Source: Dehalococcoidia bacterium (GTDB lineage Bacteria; Chloroflexota; Dehalococcoidia; GIF9; AB-539-J10). Taken from it: a stretch of DNA of 64,000 nucleotides. Both the position numbers and the translations under genes were made by a program. The stretch spans positions 20,802 to 84,801 of the forward strand of contig SKVJ01000009.1 in assembly GCA_007129495.1 (NCBI GenBank). The letters run 5' to 3'. The notes under the pieces are model-generated. The model was not told where the DNA came from, ran no database searches, and saw only the letters and a program-made list of their open reading frames with translations. Position 1 is the first letter of the stretch, and every line of letters starts with the position of its first letter. Of the stretch, positions 1-8,937 are shown piece after piece.

Positions 1-2
1 TC

Positions 3-857
3 AATCCGCCCGCACCGCTGCTCTTCTTCAACCTCGATACCGTTCCTGGGAGTACCGCGCTTATATGGGAACACATTCAGGACGCGCCGGGTGTCCCCTG
101 TCCCAACCCGCGTGTGGTAATTCCGCGGCACATCTATCCTAACGTCATTCACAGGCCCGTCGCCGTGGATATCCGCAGCATGGGCCTGCGCACACCTCCA
201 TGCACGCGGGAAAGGCCCAGCTACGGCATAGTCGGGCTATTCCACGTACTGCCTCCAGCTCTGGCATGGTTATGGCGTCTCGCAGTGCCCCGCGGCGAAT
301 CTAACCCCAGTGTGGTTGACACTGATGATATAGGCAGTGAAGGTGTGGGCAGCTACTGGCCGTTTGCCACCGGGTCAATGGTTGACCAGGCGAATCTTCT
401 TTTCGAGCAATTCGCAAACAACACGCGCATACGATACATCCTTGTGCCAAATCAGTACATAGGGGCCTGGAAGACCGGATTCATGCCGCAGTGGCTGGCC
501 CGCGATTACCTTGCCCGACGTGGGAACGCCCGCTTCCGTCCGGGACAGCTTGTGAAGGCCCGGTGCTCGCTGCTCGGCTTCGCGCTCGATTCAATGCGAA
601 TCGAGGGGGTGCCCATAGCGAAGTATTTCCTTCAGGTGGATACTCAGGCGGAAGTCGGAGAAGAAGGCTATGATGCAGGGGCCTGTATTTTGAGACGCTT
701 CTTCACTACCCATCTCCAGCAGTTCCTGACGCCTTCCCTTTCCCCGAAAGCCAGGCAGATCATCGAGTGCTGTCTTGATAACGGCTCCGTGCAGGACTAT
801 TCACAGATCCTTCCCGGAATGGACGAGATGGTGCAACCAACCGACGTCAGTGACTGA
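3..857 (+). CDS. DUF4914-like protein, C-terminal part (truncated by window edge)
   Basis: The reading frame is open from base 3, so the gene begins before the window and only about 284 residues are visible. The segment GSYWPFATG followed by VDQANLLFEQ, and the later VPNQYIGAWKTGFMPQ, resemble what I recall of the DUF4914 family of anaerobes, which has been linked to phosphoenolpyruvate carboxykinase-like folds. That is recall, not a search result, and the biochemical role is unknown. No membrane segment or signal is visible. The gene ends with TGA and is followed by about 375 bases without a gene before the tRNA cluster on the other strand. Confidence 0.6.
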   Translation, partial: NPPAPLLFFNLDTVPGSTALIWEHIQDAPGVPCPNPRVVIPRHIYPNVIHRPVAVDIRSMGLRTPPCTRERPSYGIVGLFHVLPPALAWLWRLAVPRGESNPSVVDTDDIGSEGVGSYWPFATGSMVDQANLLFEQFANNTRIRYILVPNQYIGAWKTGFMPQWLARDYLARRGNARFRPGQLVKARCSLLGFALDSMRIEGVPIAKYFLQVDTQAEVGEEGYDAGACILRRFFTTHLQQFLTPSLSPKARQIIECCLDNGSVQDYSQILPGMDEMVQPTDVSD

Positions 858-1232
858 CAGCCTGCTGGTCCAGCCGCGACAGGTGGCACGCGTCCCGCCG
901 GGCGGTTCTCCTGGTACAGTTTCCGCGGACCTGCTGACTGCACATGTCGCCATTCGAATCGGGAAGCGTCTAACTGCCGGGGACAACGGACCGGACCTCG
1001 GCCGGCGCATCTACTGACCGTTCGCGTTGACCATTCCGCAACTGTTGTCCATTGCCCCGGGCCAGCTGTCTGTCACCGAGGGTGACCGGCTAAACGGGCC
1101 CTTCAGCTCACGATGTCGCCTGATGAGCGCCCAGTCGGTTGCTACTGATGACGGCAGTGAGGCAGAAAGCACTCGACAGAAATCGAAAAGGAAATGGGAT
1201 TAGTGCTGAGGCGTGACTCGGGTGGAAGAACC
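858..1232. other. Intergenic region, nothing recognised
   Basis: Gap between the DUF4914-like gene and the convergent tRNA cluster. Short open frames are present on both strands but none has a plausible start and none resembles a protein I know. No clear terminator with a T-run was seen. Confidence 0.5.
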
Positions 1233-1307
1233 TGGCTCCGCAGGTAGGATTCGAACCTACAACCAGACGGTTAACAGCCGCCTGCTCTACCGTTGAGCTA
1301 CTGCGGA
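1233..1307 (-). tRNA. tRNA-Asn (GTT), CCA encoded
   Basis: Read on the minus strand this is a 72-nt tRNA body plus an encoded CCA. The acceptor stem pairs TCCGCAG with CTGCGGA, the discriminator is G, and the anticodon loop reads CTGTTAA, giving anticodon GTT. The T-loop is the usual TTCGAAT. It is the last gene of a three-tRNA minus-strand cluster (Leu, Gln, Asn). Confidence 0.95.
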
Positions 1308-1381
1308 ACGAAAACGCGATGCATAGTTTACCATGTTTGATCGATGGCCTGTCCCACGTGTTTCCAGCTATTGCGAAAGAA

Positions 1382-1455
1382 TGGCTGCCGGACCAGGATT
1401 CGAACCTGGGCTAGAGGATCCAAAGTCCCCTGTGCTACCGCTACACAATCCGGCA
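1382..1455 (-). tRNA. tRNA-Gln (TTG), CCA encoded
   Basis: On the minus strand the acceptor stem pairs TGCCGGA with TCCGGCA, the discriminator is G, and CCA is encoded. The anticodon loop gives TTG. It sits 11 bases downstream of tRNA-Leu and about 75 bases upstream of tRNA-Asn, so the three are probably cotranscribed. Confidence 0.95.
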
Positions 1456-1466
1456 CCGGAAGTTCA

Positions 1467-1551
1467 TGCCGAAGGTCGGACTCGAACCGACACGGAGGTT
1501 GCCCTCCAACAGTTTTTGAGACTGCCGCGTCTACCATTCCGCCACTCCGGC
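1467..1551 (-). tRNA. tRNA-Leu (CAA), CCA not encoded
   Basis: An 85-nt class II tRNA on the minus strand with a long variable arm. The acceptor stem pairs GCCGGAG with CTTCGGC (one G-T pair), the discriminator is A, and the loop CTCAAAA gives anticodon CAA. Unlike its two downstream neighbours it lacks an encoded CCA, so it needs CCA-adding enzyme. Confidence 0.93.
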
Positions 1552-1658
1552 ACGCGCCAAATACCGCCACGCTTCCACGAGCCATCAGGTCGTGATGAAC
1601 ATAGGGCAAGGGCGACGCTGAATTCTAGCATCCCGCAGGTGTGGAACCAAGCCGGACG

Positions 1659-1958
1659 CTACCTGCCGACTTGTCTTGGCAATTCCACGAACTCTCGGAG
1701 CGGGATTGTCGTCCAGGTCTCGGTCTTGACGTTCCCGTGGAAAGAGGACAGGGACAGCGGCAGCTTCGCAGCAGAATTCTGGTCAGCCGCCTCATACACA
1801 ACCATCATGTCATACGGGCCCAGCAAACCATAAGCCCCGATAATCTTGATGCCCATAGACGCGATATTCTCTGCCGCCTGCTCCCATGCCTGGCCGAAGT
1901 CGATGATACTGTTGGGTCCCTTAGAAGTAAACTTGAGAAGCGTCACGTATGTCGTCAT
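1659..1958 (-). CDS. GYD-domain protein
   Basis: A 99-residue soluble protein starting MTTYVTLLKFTSKG, with the central IIGAYGLLGPYDMMVVYEA that typifies the small GYD-domain family (named after a G-Y-D motif). These are dimeric ferredoxin-fold proteins of unknown biochemical role. I chose the ATG at 1958 over upstream alternatives because the family begins with this Met-Thr-x-Tyr strand and a GGGGG stretch lies just upstream. It is divergent from no obvious partner: the tRNA cluster lies downstream and a membrane phosphodiesterase upstream on the same strand about 390 bases away. Confidence 0.8.
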   Translation of the reverse strand: MTTYVTLLKFTSKGPNSIIDFGQAWEQAAENIASMGIKIIGAYGLLGPYDMMVVYEAADQNSAAKLPLSLSSFHGNVKTETWTTIPLREFVELPRQVGR

Positions 1959-2349
1959 ATCAACCCCCGGTTCAACCGCACGCGATGGAAGCCCACCCAT
2001 AGCGCACCCATCGGTTCAGAAAACACAGATTCCTGAGGAATGAATCAATCACAGCCGACTGCCGTTGTCAACCTCATTGGCACGATTCTCTCGCGGTGAG
2101 CTGTGGAAGTATCCCGTGACGATACCCTTTCTGAAGGTGAAGCCGGAGGTCGAGGGAATCATTATGCGTTGATCCGGACTGTAGCGCGGAAGACATGCGG
2201 TACGGAGAGAGAACGGAGCACCAGCATTAGGTCCATCACAGCAAAACCCATTGATTCAGGGGAGAAGAGCCCACGCACAGCCCTCAGGACATGTGCCGGA
2301 CTACGGGCGAGGTATGACGCAGCTCCTTTGAACCAAACCAAATGGGGTG
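1959..2349. other. Intergenic region, nothing recognised
   Basis: Gap between the phosphodiesterase stop and the GYD gene start, both on the minus strand. It should hold the GYD promoter, but no strong -10/-35 pair stood out. Confidence 0.4.
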
Positions 2350-4461
2350 TCACGTTACGTGCGGAAGCCGGGGTGCGGTGCCCGCCCGAGTGTCTCCCTC
2401 CAACGACGATCCGGGTGACACATACTCCGCTATCCAGCGCTTGAAGACCCGGTACACTTGCTCCGCGCCTACCAGGGGATCATCGCCCGGGTCCAGCTCC
2501 GACGGATACAGTATGAACGGTCTCGATTGATCTCCCCCGATTCCGCCGTGACTGCCCAGATGCTCTTCGAACGGGGCCACCTCATCCGTGTCTCTCCAAT
2601 AAGTGCTCACCAGAAGGATGTCCGGGGCGTTGGGAAAGCTGTCTTCCCTCGACACCAGTGACGCGGTGTGGGGCCCGTAGTCGGTGAGAGGATTCTCGCC
2701 CTCGACCAATCCCCCATCGAGGTACACCCGGCCGTTCTTGCCCAGAACCACGGGACCTCTCTCCTTCGACCTCACCATCACGAATCCTACGCCAGGATGC
2801 TCCACAAGACCGGGCACAAGGTCCGGAAACATGGCCGCCATCTCCTCGAGGGCCAACCTGTAATCCGCGAATGTGAAGAATATGAGTCCCAGGTTGCCGG
2901 AAGCCAGAACCACCACATCCTCGTCCGCTTCACTCCCCACTCTGATCTGTTTGCTGTTGTCGAGGGCTCCCCTTAACTGTCTGCCGACGCCTGAACTCAC
3001 GCCGCCCGAGTGTCCAAGAGCAGCATCGATGTAGTAGGCGCTTTCGTGTCTTGTTTCATAGCTGGCCACGCCCAGTTGTCTGTCCTCGTGGTTGAGCAGA
3101 CGGCTCACCAGATCTTCAAGCCTCTCGCCGTAACGGGAAAGAAACGTCCTTCCCTGGCTCTGCCCGTGATCGGACAGAATAACGAAGCGGTACCTTCTTG
3201 GAGCATACCAGCCGATCCATTCCAGCTTCCCAAACTCTCTGTCCAGCTTCCTGAGTATCTCAAGTGCATCACTGCTGTTGACCCCCGAGTGATGCGACAC
3301 CTCGTCATATCCTGCCAGCGAGACGTATGCGCACGGTGCCCCCGAGTACATATCACCTCGCAGCGTGGCGAGGGCGAAGTCCTTGACGAGGACGGCCAGC
3401 AGCGCTCTGAAGAGGACGTAGATGCCTCCCCTGTTGACGCGCGGTTGCTCGTTTCTGAGCCACTGGAGCCATGCCGACTTCTTCTCCAGGACGATGTCCC
3501 ATGCCACCAGCCACAGGCTCCTCACCAGGCCGAAGGGATTGAGGTAGTAGGCACTCAGTTCGGCTGAAGTCTCACCGAAGACCCGGCTGGCCGTCAGCAA
3601 AACGTGGCTGGCATCGCCCGACAGGAGACAACCACGGCAGGCGCCTCCGTTGTGCAACAATCCGTCTCCATTCGTGACCTTCTTCTCGAGTTCCGTGAGA
3701 TCATTTATCGAACTGGAGACAACCAGCCTCTTCCCGACCCTGTCGTACCATCGGAAGGCAGGGATATCGAAATTGTTGCCGTGCAGTATACCCGCCTGCG
3801 CCGCACTGGTCTGCGAGGACAGATCGGACACCCAGCCGATGAGCCTGTGACTGCCGCTGTCAATCCAGCGCTTCAGGTTAGCCATCTTGCCCCGAGCCAT
3901 GGCCTCCCTGAGGACTTTCTCGCCAAGACCATCTATCTCTATGAAGATGAGCCCCGGCCTTCCTATGTCCTCCGTCCTGACTGCCCTTCTCTTAATCGTC
4001 CTGAGTATTCCGTGATAGATAACGGGCTCATCCTCGATGGAGAATATGCTGGCGATAATCATTGAGACGACCGTCAGCAGCAGGGCAATGAGGAAGGCAG
4101 CGGCAAATCCGTTGATCACGAAATGCGGATACAGGGCGGATGCTCCCATCGTGAGCAGGGTCATGAGGAGCAGTGAGAACGCGGGGAACGCAAGACACAT
4201 GAAGCCGGCGGAGACCTTGTAAAATAGGCGGAGAAACGCCCAGACGAAGACGGGCCACAACACGACCTGCAGGATAGCCAGAATGACCACCACCCAGAGT
4301 GCACTGAGCCTATCGTCCAGGCCGCCGAGGCCCGGAAAGAGCTCAAGGACAAGCACGAGGCTGAGCGCGGACACGAAGAAGCTCAGAGACACACGCAGCA
4401 GCAGCCATCGCCTCCCGACCCGCGGCACGCGAGCTGGAGGCCAGGAACCTTCGCTGTTCAT
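2350..4461 (-). CDS. Membrane protein with N-terminal holin-like TM region and alkaline phosphatase superfamily domain
   Basis: A 703-residue protein. About residues 20-145 contain four hydrophobic segments resembling the four-TM phage-holin-like family. From about residue 165 follows a type I phosphodiesterase/alkaline phosphatase superfamily domain. Expected metal and nucleophile positions are visible: FIEIDGLG (metal-binding Asp), SSQTSAAQAG (likely catalytic Thr/Ser), YDEVSHHSG (Asp and His), ILSDHGQSQG (Asp-His) and a late HGGIGG. This architecture occurs in Actinobacteria and Chloroflexota and is usually annotated as a phosphodiesterase. The substrate is unknown, perhaps an envelope glycan or lipid headgroup. 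Start ATG is preceded by GGAG at 8 bases. It has no close operon partner. Confidence 0.85.
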   Translation of the reverse strand: MNSEGSWPPARVPRVGRRWLLLRVSLSFFVSALSLVLVLELFPGLGGLDDRLSALWVVVILAILQVVLWPVFVWAFLRLFYKVSAGFMCLAFPAFSLLLMTLLTMGASALYPHFVINGFAAAFLIALLLTVVSMIIASIFSIEDEPVIYHGILRTIKRRAVRTEDIGRPGLIFIEIDGLGEKVLREAMARGKMANLKRWIDSGSHRLIGWVSDLSSQTSAAQAGILHGNNFDIPAFRWYDRVGKRLVVSSSINDLTELEKKVTNGDGLLHNGGACRGCLLSGDASHVLLTASRVFGETSAELSAYYLNPFGLVRSLWLVAWDIVLEKKSAWLQWLRNEQPRVNRGGIYVLFRALLAVLVKDFALATLRGDMYSGAPCAYVSLAGYDEVSHHSGVNSSDALEILRKLDREFGKLEWIGWYAPRRYRFVILSDHGQSQGRTFLSRYGERLEDLVSRLLNHEDRQLGVASYETRHESAYYIDAALGHSGGVSSGVGRQLRGALDNSKQIRVGSEADEDVVVLASGNLGLIFFTFADYRLALEEMAAMFPDLVPGLVEHPGVGFVMVRSKERGPVVLGKNGRVYLDGGLVEGENPLTDYGPHTASLVSREDSFPNAPDILLVSTYWRDTDEVAPFEEHLGSHGGIGGDQSRPFILYPSELDPGDDPLVGAEQVYRVFKRWIAEYVSPGSSLEGDTRAGTAPRLPHVT

Positions 4462-5155
4462 CTCACGATCTCCACGCTTAAATCATGATGCCATATACGT
4501 ACTATCAAGTCCTGGTACAGGAGATGGGGCTGTCGGGCCATCGGTCGAAAGCCTGGCCCGGACGGAAGCCACGGCCATGCCCCGTAAGCTGTGCCGAGCC
4601 ATGCCCCACCCACGTCGAACAATGCGGCAGTCGACCGATGGAGATGACGGCCGGCAGCGAAACCACGAAGGCTCAGGGGCACATCACCTCTGCTTCGACG
4701 CCGGTGGCCTCCACCGAATCCTGTGACAATGTGTGGAAACGCACCATTGCGCCGATGCCGGCATTGGCCATGAGCCGCGTGCCTCCTTCCTCTACGAAAC
4801 AAGAAACAGGTAGTGCGGAAGAGGGACCCCGAAGCCCTGAACGTGCCCGTGAACGTAATCTCGAAATCACCGTTCACAGGTTGCTCCGGTATCGGGATAC
4901 TATAGCTTCCAGCTATGGGTGAACTGACTCGTTGATAATGATGCATGGCCGCAGAGCATGCGACTTAACGCCGGCCACAGATAGTAGCACGGATGACTGT
5001 GCGAATGTGACGTCGCGCCGGGAAAAGCCCGCGTCGCCAACGTCCCAGCACCATCGGGACCTCACAGCGTGCACCGCAGGACATGTCGATCAACCGTACT
5101 CATCGGCACTACACTCTTAAGTGTGATTGAGGGTGGAATTACGTTCAAGAAGGAG
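4462..5155. other. Intergenic region, possible unrecognisable gene remnant
   Basis: About 700 bases without a convincing gene. On the minus strand, short stretches in different frames (for example one reading MANAGIGAMVRFHTL) look protein-like but do not join into one frame, so a decayed gene is possible. I could not assign a family. Confidence 0.35.
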
Positions 5156-5228
<73 letters not shown>

Positions 5229-5307
5229 GTGTCCGAAGAATTTAACATACGCGCAGTCACGCGTCAACGTTCGCCGGTGAGGGGTGTGAACCTGATCTTG
5301 ATGCATA

Positions 5308-5901
5308 TCAGGAACTGCCAGGCTTGGTCAATGCCATGCCTCTGGCACACAGTGGACAATCTTCAGGACGATATGCCAGTGAAGGGGCTCGCAGGCAACT
5401 GAACAGAGCCGTTCCGAAAGATGGAGCTACTTCGCTGCGATCGATCATTACACCAACGCCCACCACATCGCCGCCCATACTTCGCACTGCATTGAGCGTT
5501 TCCATGACAGACTTGCCTGTGGTGAGCACATCATCGACCACCAGTACCTTCTCACCCGACTGGATAGCGAAGTCGCGCCTCAACACTCTTCGGTCACCAT
5601 CCTTCTCAGCGAATATCCCGCGGATGCCGAGTTGGCGTGCGGTCTCGAAGGCAAGGATGACACCACCAGTGGTAGGACCAACTACAACAGCCGGCCCGTC
5701 GCTCCGAAAGCGATCGGCAATCATCGTGCAAAGAGTGCCGGTGTGTTCGGGATACTGGAGAATACGGAACTTCTCCCAGTACGTCGGCGAGTGAAGGCCG
5801 GAAGTCAGAAGAAAATGGCCTTCCCGCAGAACCCCCACATGCCGAAACAAAGCCTCAATTTGTGACGTCTGTTTAAGTTCCTGCGGCGACGCACTTTCCA
5901 T
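5308..5901 (-). CDS. pyrE: Orotate phosphoribosyltransferase
   Basis: A 197-residue cytosolic enzyme that joins orotate to PRPP to make OMP in pyrimidine synthesis. The PRPP-binding motif VLVVDDVLTTGKS is clear at about residues 115-127, and the N-terminal HFLLTSGLHSPTYWEKF matches the orotate-side segment of the Thermus-type PyrE subgroup. The C-terminal CPLCARG is a cysteine pair seen in this subgroup. It lies 15 bases downstream of lepB on the same strand, so the two are probably one transcript. No attenuator was seen. Confidence 0.93.
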   Translation of the reverse strand: MESASPQELKQTSQIEALFRHVGVLREGHFLLTSGLHSPTYWEKFRILQYPEHTGTLCTMIADRFRSDGPAVVVGPTTGGVILAFETARQLGIRGIFAEKDGDRRVLRRDFAIQSGEKVLVVDDVLTTGKSVMETLNAVRSMGGDVVGVGVMIDRSEVAPSFGTALFSCLRAPSLAYRPEDCPLCARGMALTKPGSS

Positions 5902-5916
5902 CGACCTGACTACCTC

Positions 5917-6435
5917 TTACAGGTTGAAGTGATCGATCACCGACCACCGAGCAGGGGGCCAGTAGGTGAGTTGAGCCTTGCCGATAAGGTTGTCTCTGGG
6001 GACCGTCCACCCATTGTGAGAATCATTTGCGCTGTTCCTGTTATCACCAAGGACAAAATACTCGTTATCGGGGATCAAGGTAGGAGGCACGGTGTATCGT
6101 GGCTTCTCGTGAAGATAGTCCTCTTCCAGCGCCATTCCATCGATAAAGACAGTGCCATCACGCACTTCGATGGTCTCACCCGGCAGCCCAACAAGGCGCT
6201 TGATGAACGGGTATTCCGAGTTCAGAGTATCGGGAGGCTCGAACACGATTGCGTCACCGCGTTGCGGCTCGCCCAGGTTATACGCCACCTTACCCACGAT
6301 TATCCAGTCGCCGTCCAGAATGTTAGGCTTCATGCAGGAATACTGAACCTCGTACCCCTGTACTGTCGCTCTCATCGGCAGGAAGATAGCGAGAGCGATT
6401 AGTGCGGTAATGACTATTTCGCGCAGGATTCTCAC
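5917..6435 (-). CDS. lepB: Signal peptidase I with Cys at the catalytic Ser position
   Basis: A 172-residue type I leader peptidase with one N-terminal membrane anchor (residues 6-22). Family boxes are present: the nucleophile region, the Lys box FIKRLVGLPGE, and the box GDNRNSANDSHNGW. The nucleophile motif, normally S-M-x-P, reads C-M-K-P (codons TCC TGC ATG AAG CCT), so the residue directly before Met is Cys, with a Ser one position earlier. An S-to-C change is known in E. coli experiments to leave some activity, so this could be a functional thiol variant, or the preceding Ser could serve. It cleaves signal peptides of exported proteins at the membrane. It leads a short operon with pyrE. 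Confidence 0.88.
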   Translation of the reverse strand: MRILREIVITALIALAIFLPMRATVQGYEVQYSCMKPNILDGDWIIVGKVAYNLGEPQRGDAIVFEPPDTLNSEYPFIKRLVGLPGETIEVRDGTVFIDGMALEEDYLHEKPRYTVPPTLIPDNEYFVLGDNRNSANDSHNGWTVPRDNLIGKAQLTYWPPARWSVIDHFNL

Positions 6436-6496
6436 AATAGTCCGAATTTTAGCATAAACCTTACAAACCGCCGACCCGTTTCATTGATAGTAGTCG

Positions 6497-6608
6497 CCGC
6501 CATGCCCTTCCCCCCGGTTGCAGCTACCGGCGGATATCGTGACAGTCGACGGCTATTCACCTCCTGCTCAGGCGCCCCACCAAACAGGTGGGGCGTTTGG
6601 GTGTCACG
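6497..6608. ncRNA. Possible structured RNA element upstream of lepB
   Basis: A GC-rich non-coding stretch. A 7-bp outer stem pairs 6538-6544 with 6602-6608 and encloses a perfect 9-bp hairpin at 6573-6595. A second hairpin region (CCGCC at 6497-6501 with GGCGG at 6529-6533) lies next to it. On the minus strand it would form the 5' leader of lepB-pyrE. I do not recognise a known riboswitch class. Confidence 0.35.
6573..6595. terminator. GC-rich hairpin, possible terminator
   Basis: CGCCCCACC and GGTGGGGCG form a perfect 9-bp stem with loop AAACA, followed on the plus strand by TTT. The T-run is short, so a role as part of a structured lepB leader is equally possible. Confidence 0.4.
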
Positions 6609-6657
6609 GGCTCCGGTTGAATCCAATCGTGGCTAATGATAGTATATGGGTTTCGGC

Positions 6658-6730
6658 GGGCCGCTAGCTCAACCGGTAGAGCAGCTGACTCTTAATCAGC
6701 CGGTTCTGGGTTCGAGTCCCAGGCGGCTCA
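6658..6730 (+). tRNA. tRNA-Lys (CTT), CCA not encoded
   Basis: A 73-nt tRNA on the plus strand. The acceptor stem pairs GGGCCGC with GCGGCTC (one G-T pair), the discriminator is A, and loop CTCTTAA gives anticodon CTT. The T-arm is CTGGG-TTCGAGT-CCCAG. Confidence 0.94.
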
Positions 6731-7194
6731 GTCAAACTTCTGCCTGCTGGATGACCGGTTTTAATAACCTACTGGCGCCAACTACTCTCCGCGCGATGCT
6801 AGGCACCAACAGCTTTGCCGACAACCGCGCTAACCTTACCAGCCTGTCATGCGGCACGAGCAACTTGTTTTGCGCCTTGGGAATACCTCATTATCCCGCG
6901 ATTCTCGTCATCTCCGTGCTGGCAGTCTCTTCCATTGCAGCGCCAGCGCGACATTCGCGGGTTTCATGAAGCGTCTGGACGCGTGGTGTGATGCCCGTCA
7001 CGCTCGTTATGGAGTTCGGGAATCGCTACAGAAATGGATGCAGCTTCCGTGGTTGCCGTGAAGGTGCCAATACACCCGCAGAGAGGACGGCAACCTCTGC
7101 GGGCAGGGTAACGCCTCTCTTCTACATCCTAACAAGCTCGTACCCTCACACACCAGCCTGGCGCAGGCGGTTGTCACAGACATTCCCGGAAGAA
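6731..7194. other. Intergenic region with a predicted pseudoknot
   Basis: No gene is recognisable between tRNA-Lys and the site-2 protease stop. Its only notable content is the overlapping inverted repeats at 7051-7103, listed separately. Confidence 0.4.
7051..7103. ncRNA. H-type pseudoknot-forming repeats, about 90 bases past the site-2 protease stop
   Basis: Two perfect 9-bp stems interlock. GGTTGCCGT (7051-7059) pairs with ACGGCAACC (7087-7095), and CCCGCAGAG (7075-7083) pairs with CTCTGCGGG (7095-7103). The order A, B, A', B' is that of an H-type pseudoknot or two mutually exclusive hairpins. It may act in termination or 3'-end protection, though there is no T-run. Confidence 0.4.
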
Positions 7195-8322
7195 TTACGA
7201 TCCCTTCTGTCTCAAGCCAAGCTCCTGGCTCAACTGCAGGTAATTCAAAATGTCGGCTCGGTTCACAAGTCCGGCACACTTCGTATCATCCATCACAAGG
7301 ACCTGGTTCACATCATGTCTGGTAATAAGGCTCATGGCCGCATTGAGATCATCTCGTGGGCTCACACTGTAAAGCGGCTCGCGTGTCATGATGTCCCGCA
7401 CGGGAGTACGCTCCCACTGATCCCGCGGCAGTTCCTTCACGTCAGTTACGGTTACGATTCCCAGAACATAGTTGTCCTTGCACACCGGTACCGCTCGACG
7501 GTGTTCCCCGCGAAAGACCCGCGTCACCAGTTCAGCGATGTTAGCATCCGGACTGATGCCCTCCGGTCCTGCGCCGATAACCTCGCTGACCCTAACGCCT
7601 TTGAGCTGTTCGCGCATGGTCAATTCGCGCCGGCTCGCCTCAGCCGAGGTACTCAGGAACCAGCCGATGAAGGCCAGCCAGATGCCTCCCAGGTTACCAA
7701 CAAACAGCTGCACCAAGCCGAAGGCGATGAGTCCCCAGCCCATCGCCTGCCCAACCGTTGCGGCTATATTCGTTGCCCTTATGAGATTTCCCGTTCTTCC
7801 CCAGAGTATAGAGCGCAGAACCCTCCCACCATCCAGCGGATAACCCGGCAGGAGGTTGAAGATCGCGAGAACAAAATTGATGAGCGCCAGATACGTGAGT
7901 ACACCAGCCAGCGGGCTTTGCGGATCCTCAACCAATTGTAGGAGCCCCCAGAAGATGCCTGCCAGAACCAGACTGGACAAGGGTCCCACAATGGCCATGC
8001 TGAACTCTACCTTGGCCTCCTCCGGCTCCTCTTCGATGTTGCTGACACCACCAAGAATGAACAAGGTGATACTGTGTACAGGGATACCTCGAGCCTTTGC
8101 CACAAACGAGTGTGCGAGCTCGTGCAGCAGCACAGAGACGAATAACAGGAGCGTTACCAGAACGCCGACCATCCAATAGGTTGTCGTATCCCACTCCGGA
8201 TACAACTGCGGAAAGACTCCCACCGACAGAGTCACACTGAGAAAGGCGAATATGATCAGCCAACTGTAGTGAATGCCGATATCAATACCGGCAATCCGGA
8301 CCAGCTTCAATGAACTCTTCAT
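7195..8322 (-). CDS. Site-2 protease family (M50) zinc metalloprotease with CBS pair
   Basis: A 375-residue intramembrane protease. The first catalytic motif HELAH lies within LLHELAHSFVAKARG near residue 65. The second, NLLPGYPLDGGRVL near residue 140, carries the metal-binding Asp. About six hydrophobic segments surround them. The last 120 residues form two CBS domains, a regulatory module that often senses adenosyl ligands. I chose the ATG at 8322 because AGAGGAGG lies nine bases upstream and the family begins there. Such rhomboid-unrelated proteases cut membrane-bound regulators, but the substrate here is not evident. The gene is divergent from STT3. Confidence 0.9.
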   Translation of the reverse strand: MKSSLKLVRIAGIDIGIHYSWLIIFAFLSVTLSVGVFPQLYPEWDTTTYWMVGVLVTLLLFVSVLLHELAHSFVAKARGIPVHSITLFILGGVSNIEEEPEEAKVEFSMAIVGPLSSLVLAGIFWGLLQLVEDPQSPLAGVLTYLALINFVLAIFNLLPGYPLDGGRVLRSILWGRTGNLIRATNIAATVGQAMGWGLIAFGLVQLFVGNLGGIWLAFIGWFLSTSAEASRRELTMREQLKGVRVSEVIGAGPEGISPDANIAELVTRVFRGEHRRAVPVCKDNYVLGIVTVTDVKELPRDQWERTPVRDIMTREPLYSVSPRDDLNAAMSLITRHDVNQVLVMDDTKCAGLVNRADILNYLQLSQELGLRQKGS

Positions 8323-8937
8323 GTTATGTCGCCTCCTCTGCTCAGCGTTACTGAGCACTGTCGCCCTTTCCTTCGCTCCTTGCACCCCGACCACCCCAAA
8401 CTGCGCTCGAGATGCGACATCTCAAGGTCAGCGCTCTGATCAACTACCGGGACGCTCACGACACTCGAGCAAAGTACCGGTGGTCGGGCCAGGACAGTCA
8501 CAGCCAACATCCAACTCACCACCGATACTAGCAGAATCGAGGGCGTCGCTTCCATCCGGTTCTATCGGGCACTGCAGGGCGCATATAACAGGCATCGAAC
8601 TGCTGCCGATGCGGGCTCACCGTCGTTATCACCGCCATGCGCTCAACATCCTCAGGCACGGAGGGGGACGGCTAACGCTCACTCATGGAGAAACGATCAA
8701 GGGTAGGATTCCGGCCGGGCGAGCGTCTACCTTACTGTCCCTGCACATATCACGCGTCTCAGCACAAGATCACTGCTCCACTTGTCCTATCACGTTGTTG
8801 GACATACCTGTAGAGAACAACCAGCGCTCGCGGCCTGCGCAGATTCCAGCCCAGATAACGGTACGGATGAACAAATGTGTGCGATTGCGCCCGCCACTAC
8901 CTTCACCTATAATCTTCAAAGCCCTAACGAGCTTGCT
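8323..8937. other. Divergent intergenic region with the STT3 promoter
   Basis: The gap separates divergent site-2 protease and STT3 genes. It carries a good promoter for STT3 (listed separately) and the Shine-Dalgarno of the protease. Nothing else was recognised. Confidence 0.5.
8885..8913 (+). promoter_or_regulatory. Sigma70-type promoter of the STT3 gene
   Basis: TTGCGC at 8885-8890 and a consensus TATAAT at 8908-8913 are separated by 17 bases. The expected start near 8920 gives a leader of only about 18 bases to the ATG at 8938, with no clear Shine-Dalgarno. Confidence 0.6.

Noticed and set aside
1333..1833. A 166-residue plus-strand open frame over the tRNA cluster
   Set aside because: It lies across two tRNA genes on the other strand and the GYD gene; it is a shadow frame with no protein-like pattern.
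6988..7941. A 317-residue plus-strand frame opposite the site-2 protease
   Set aside because: Antisense to a clear M50 protease; the translated sequence is not protein-like.
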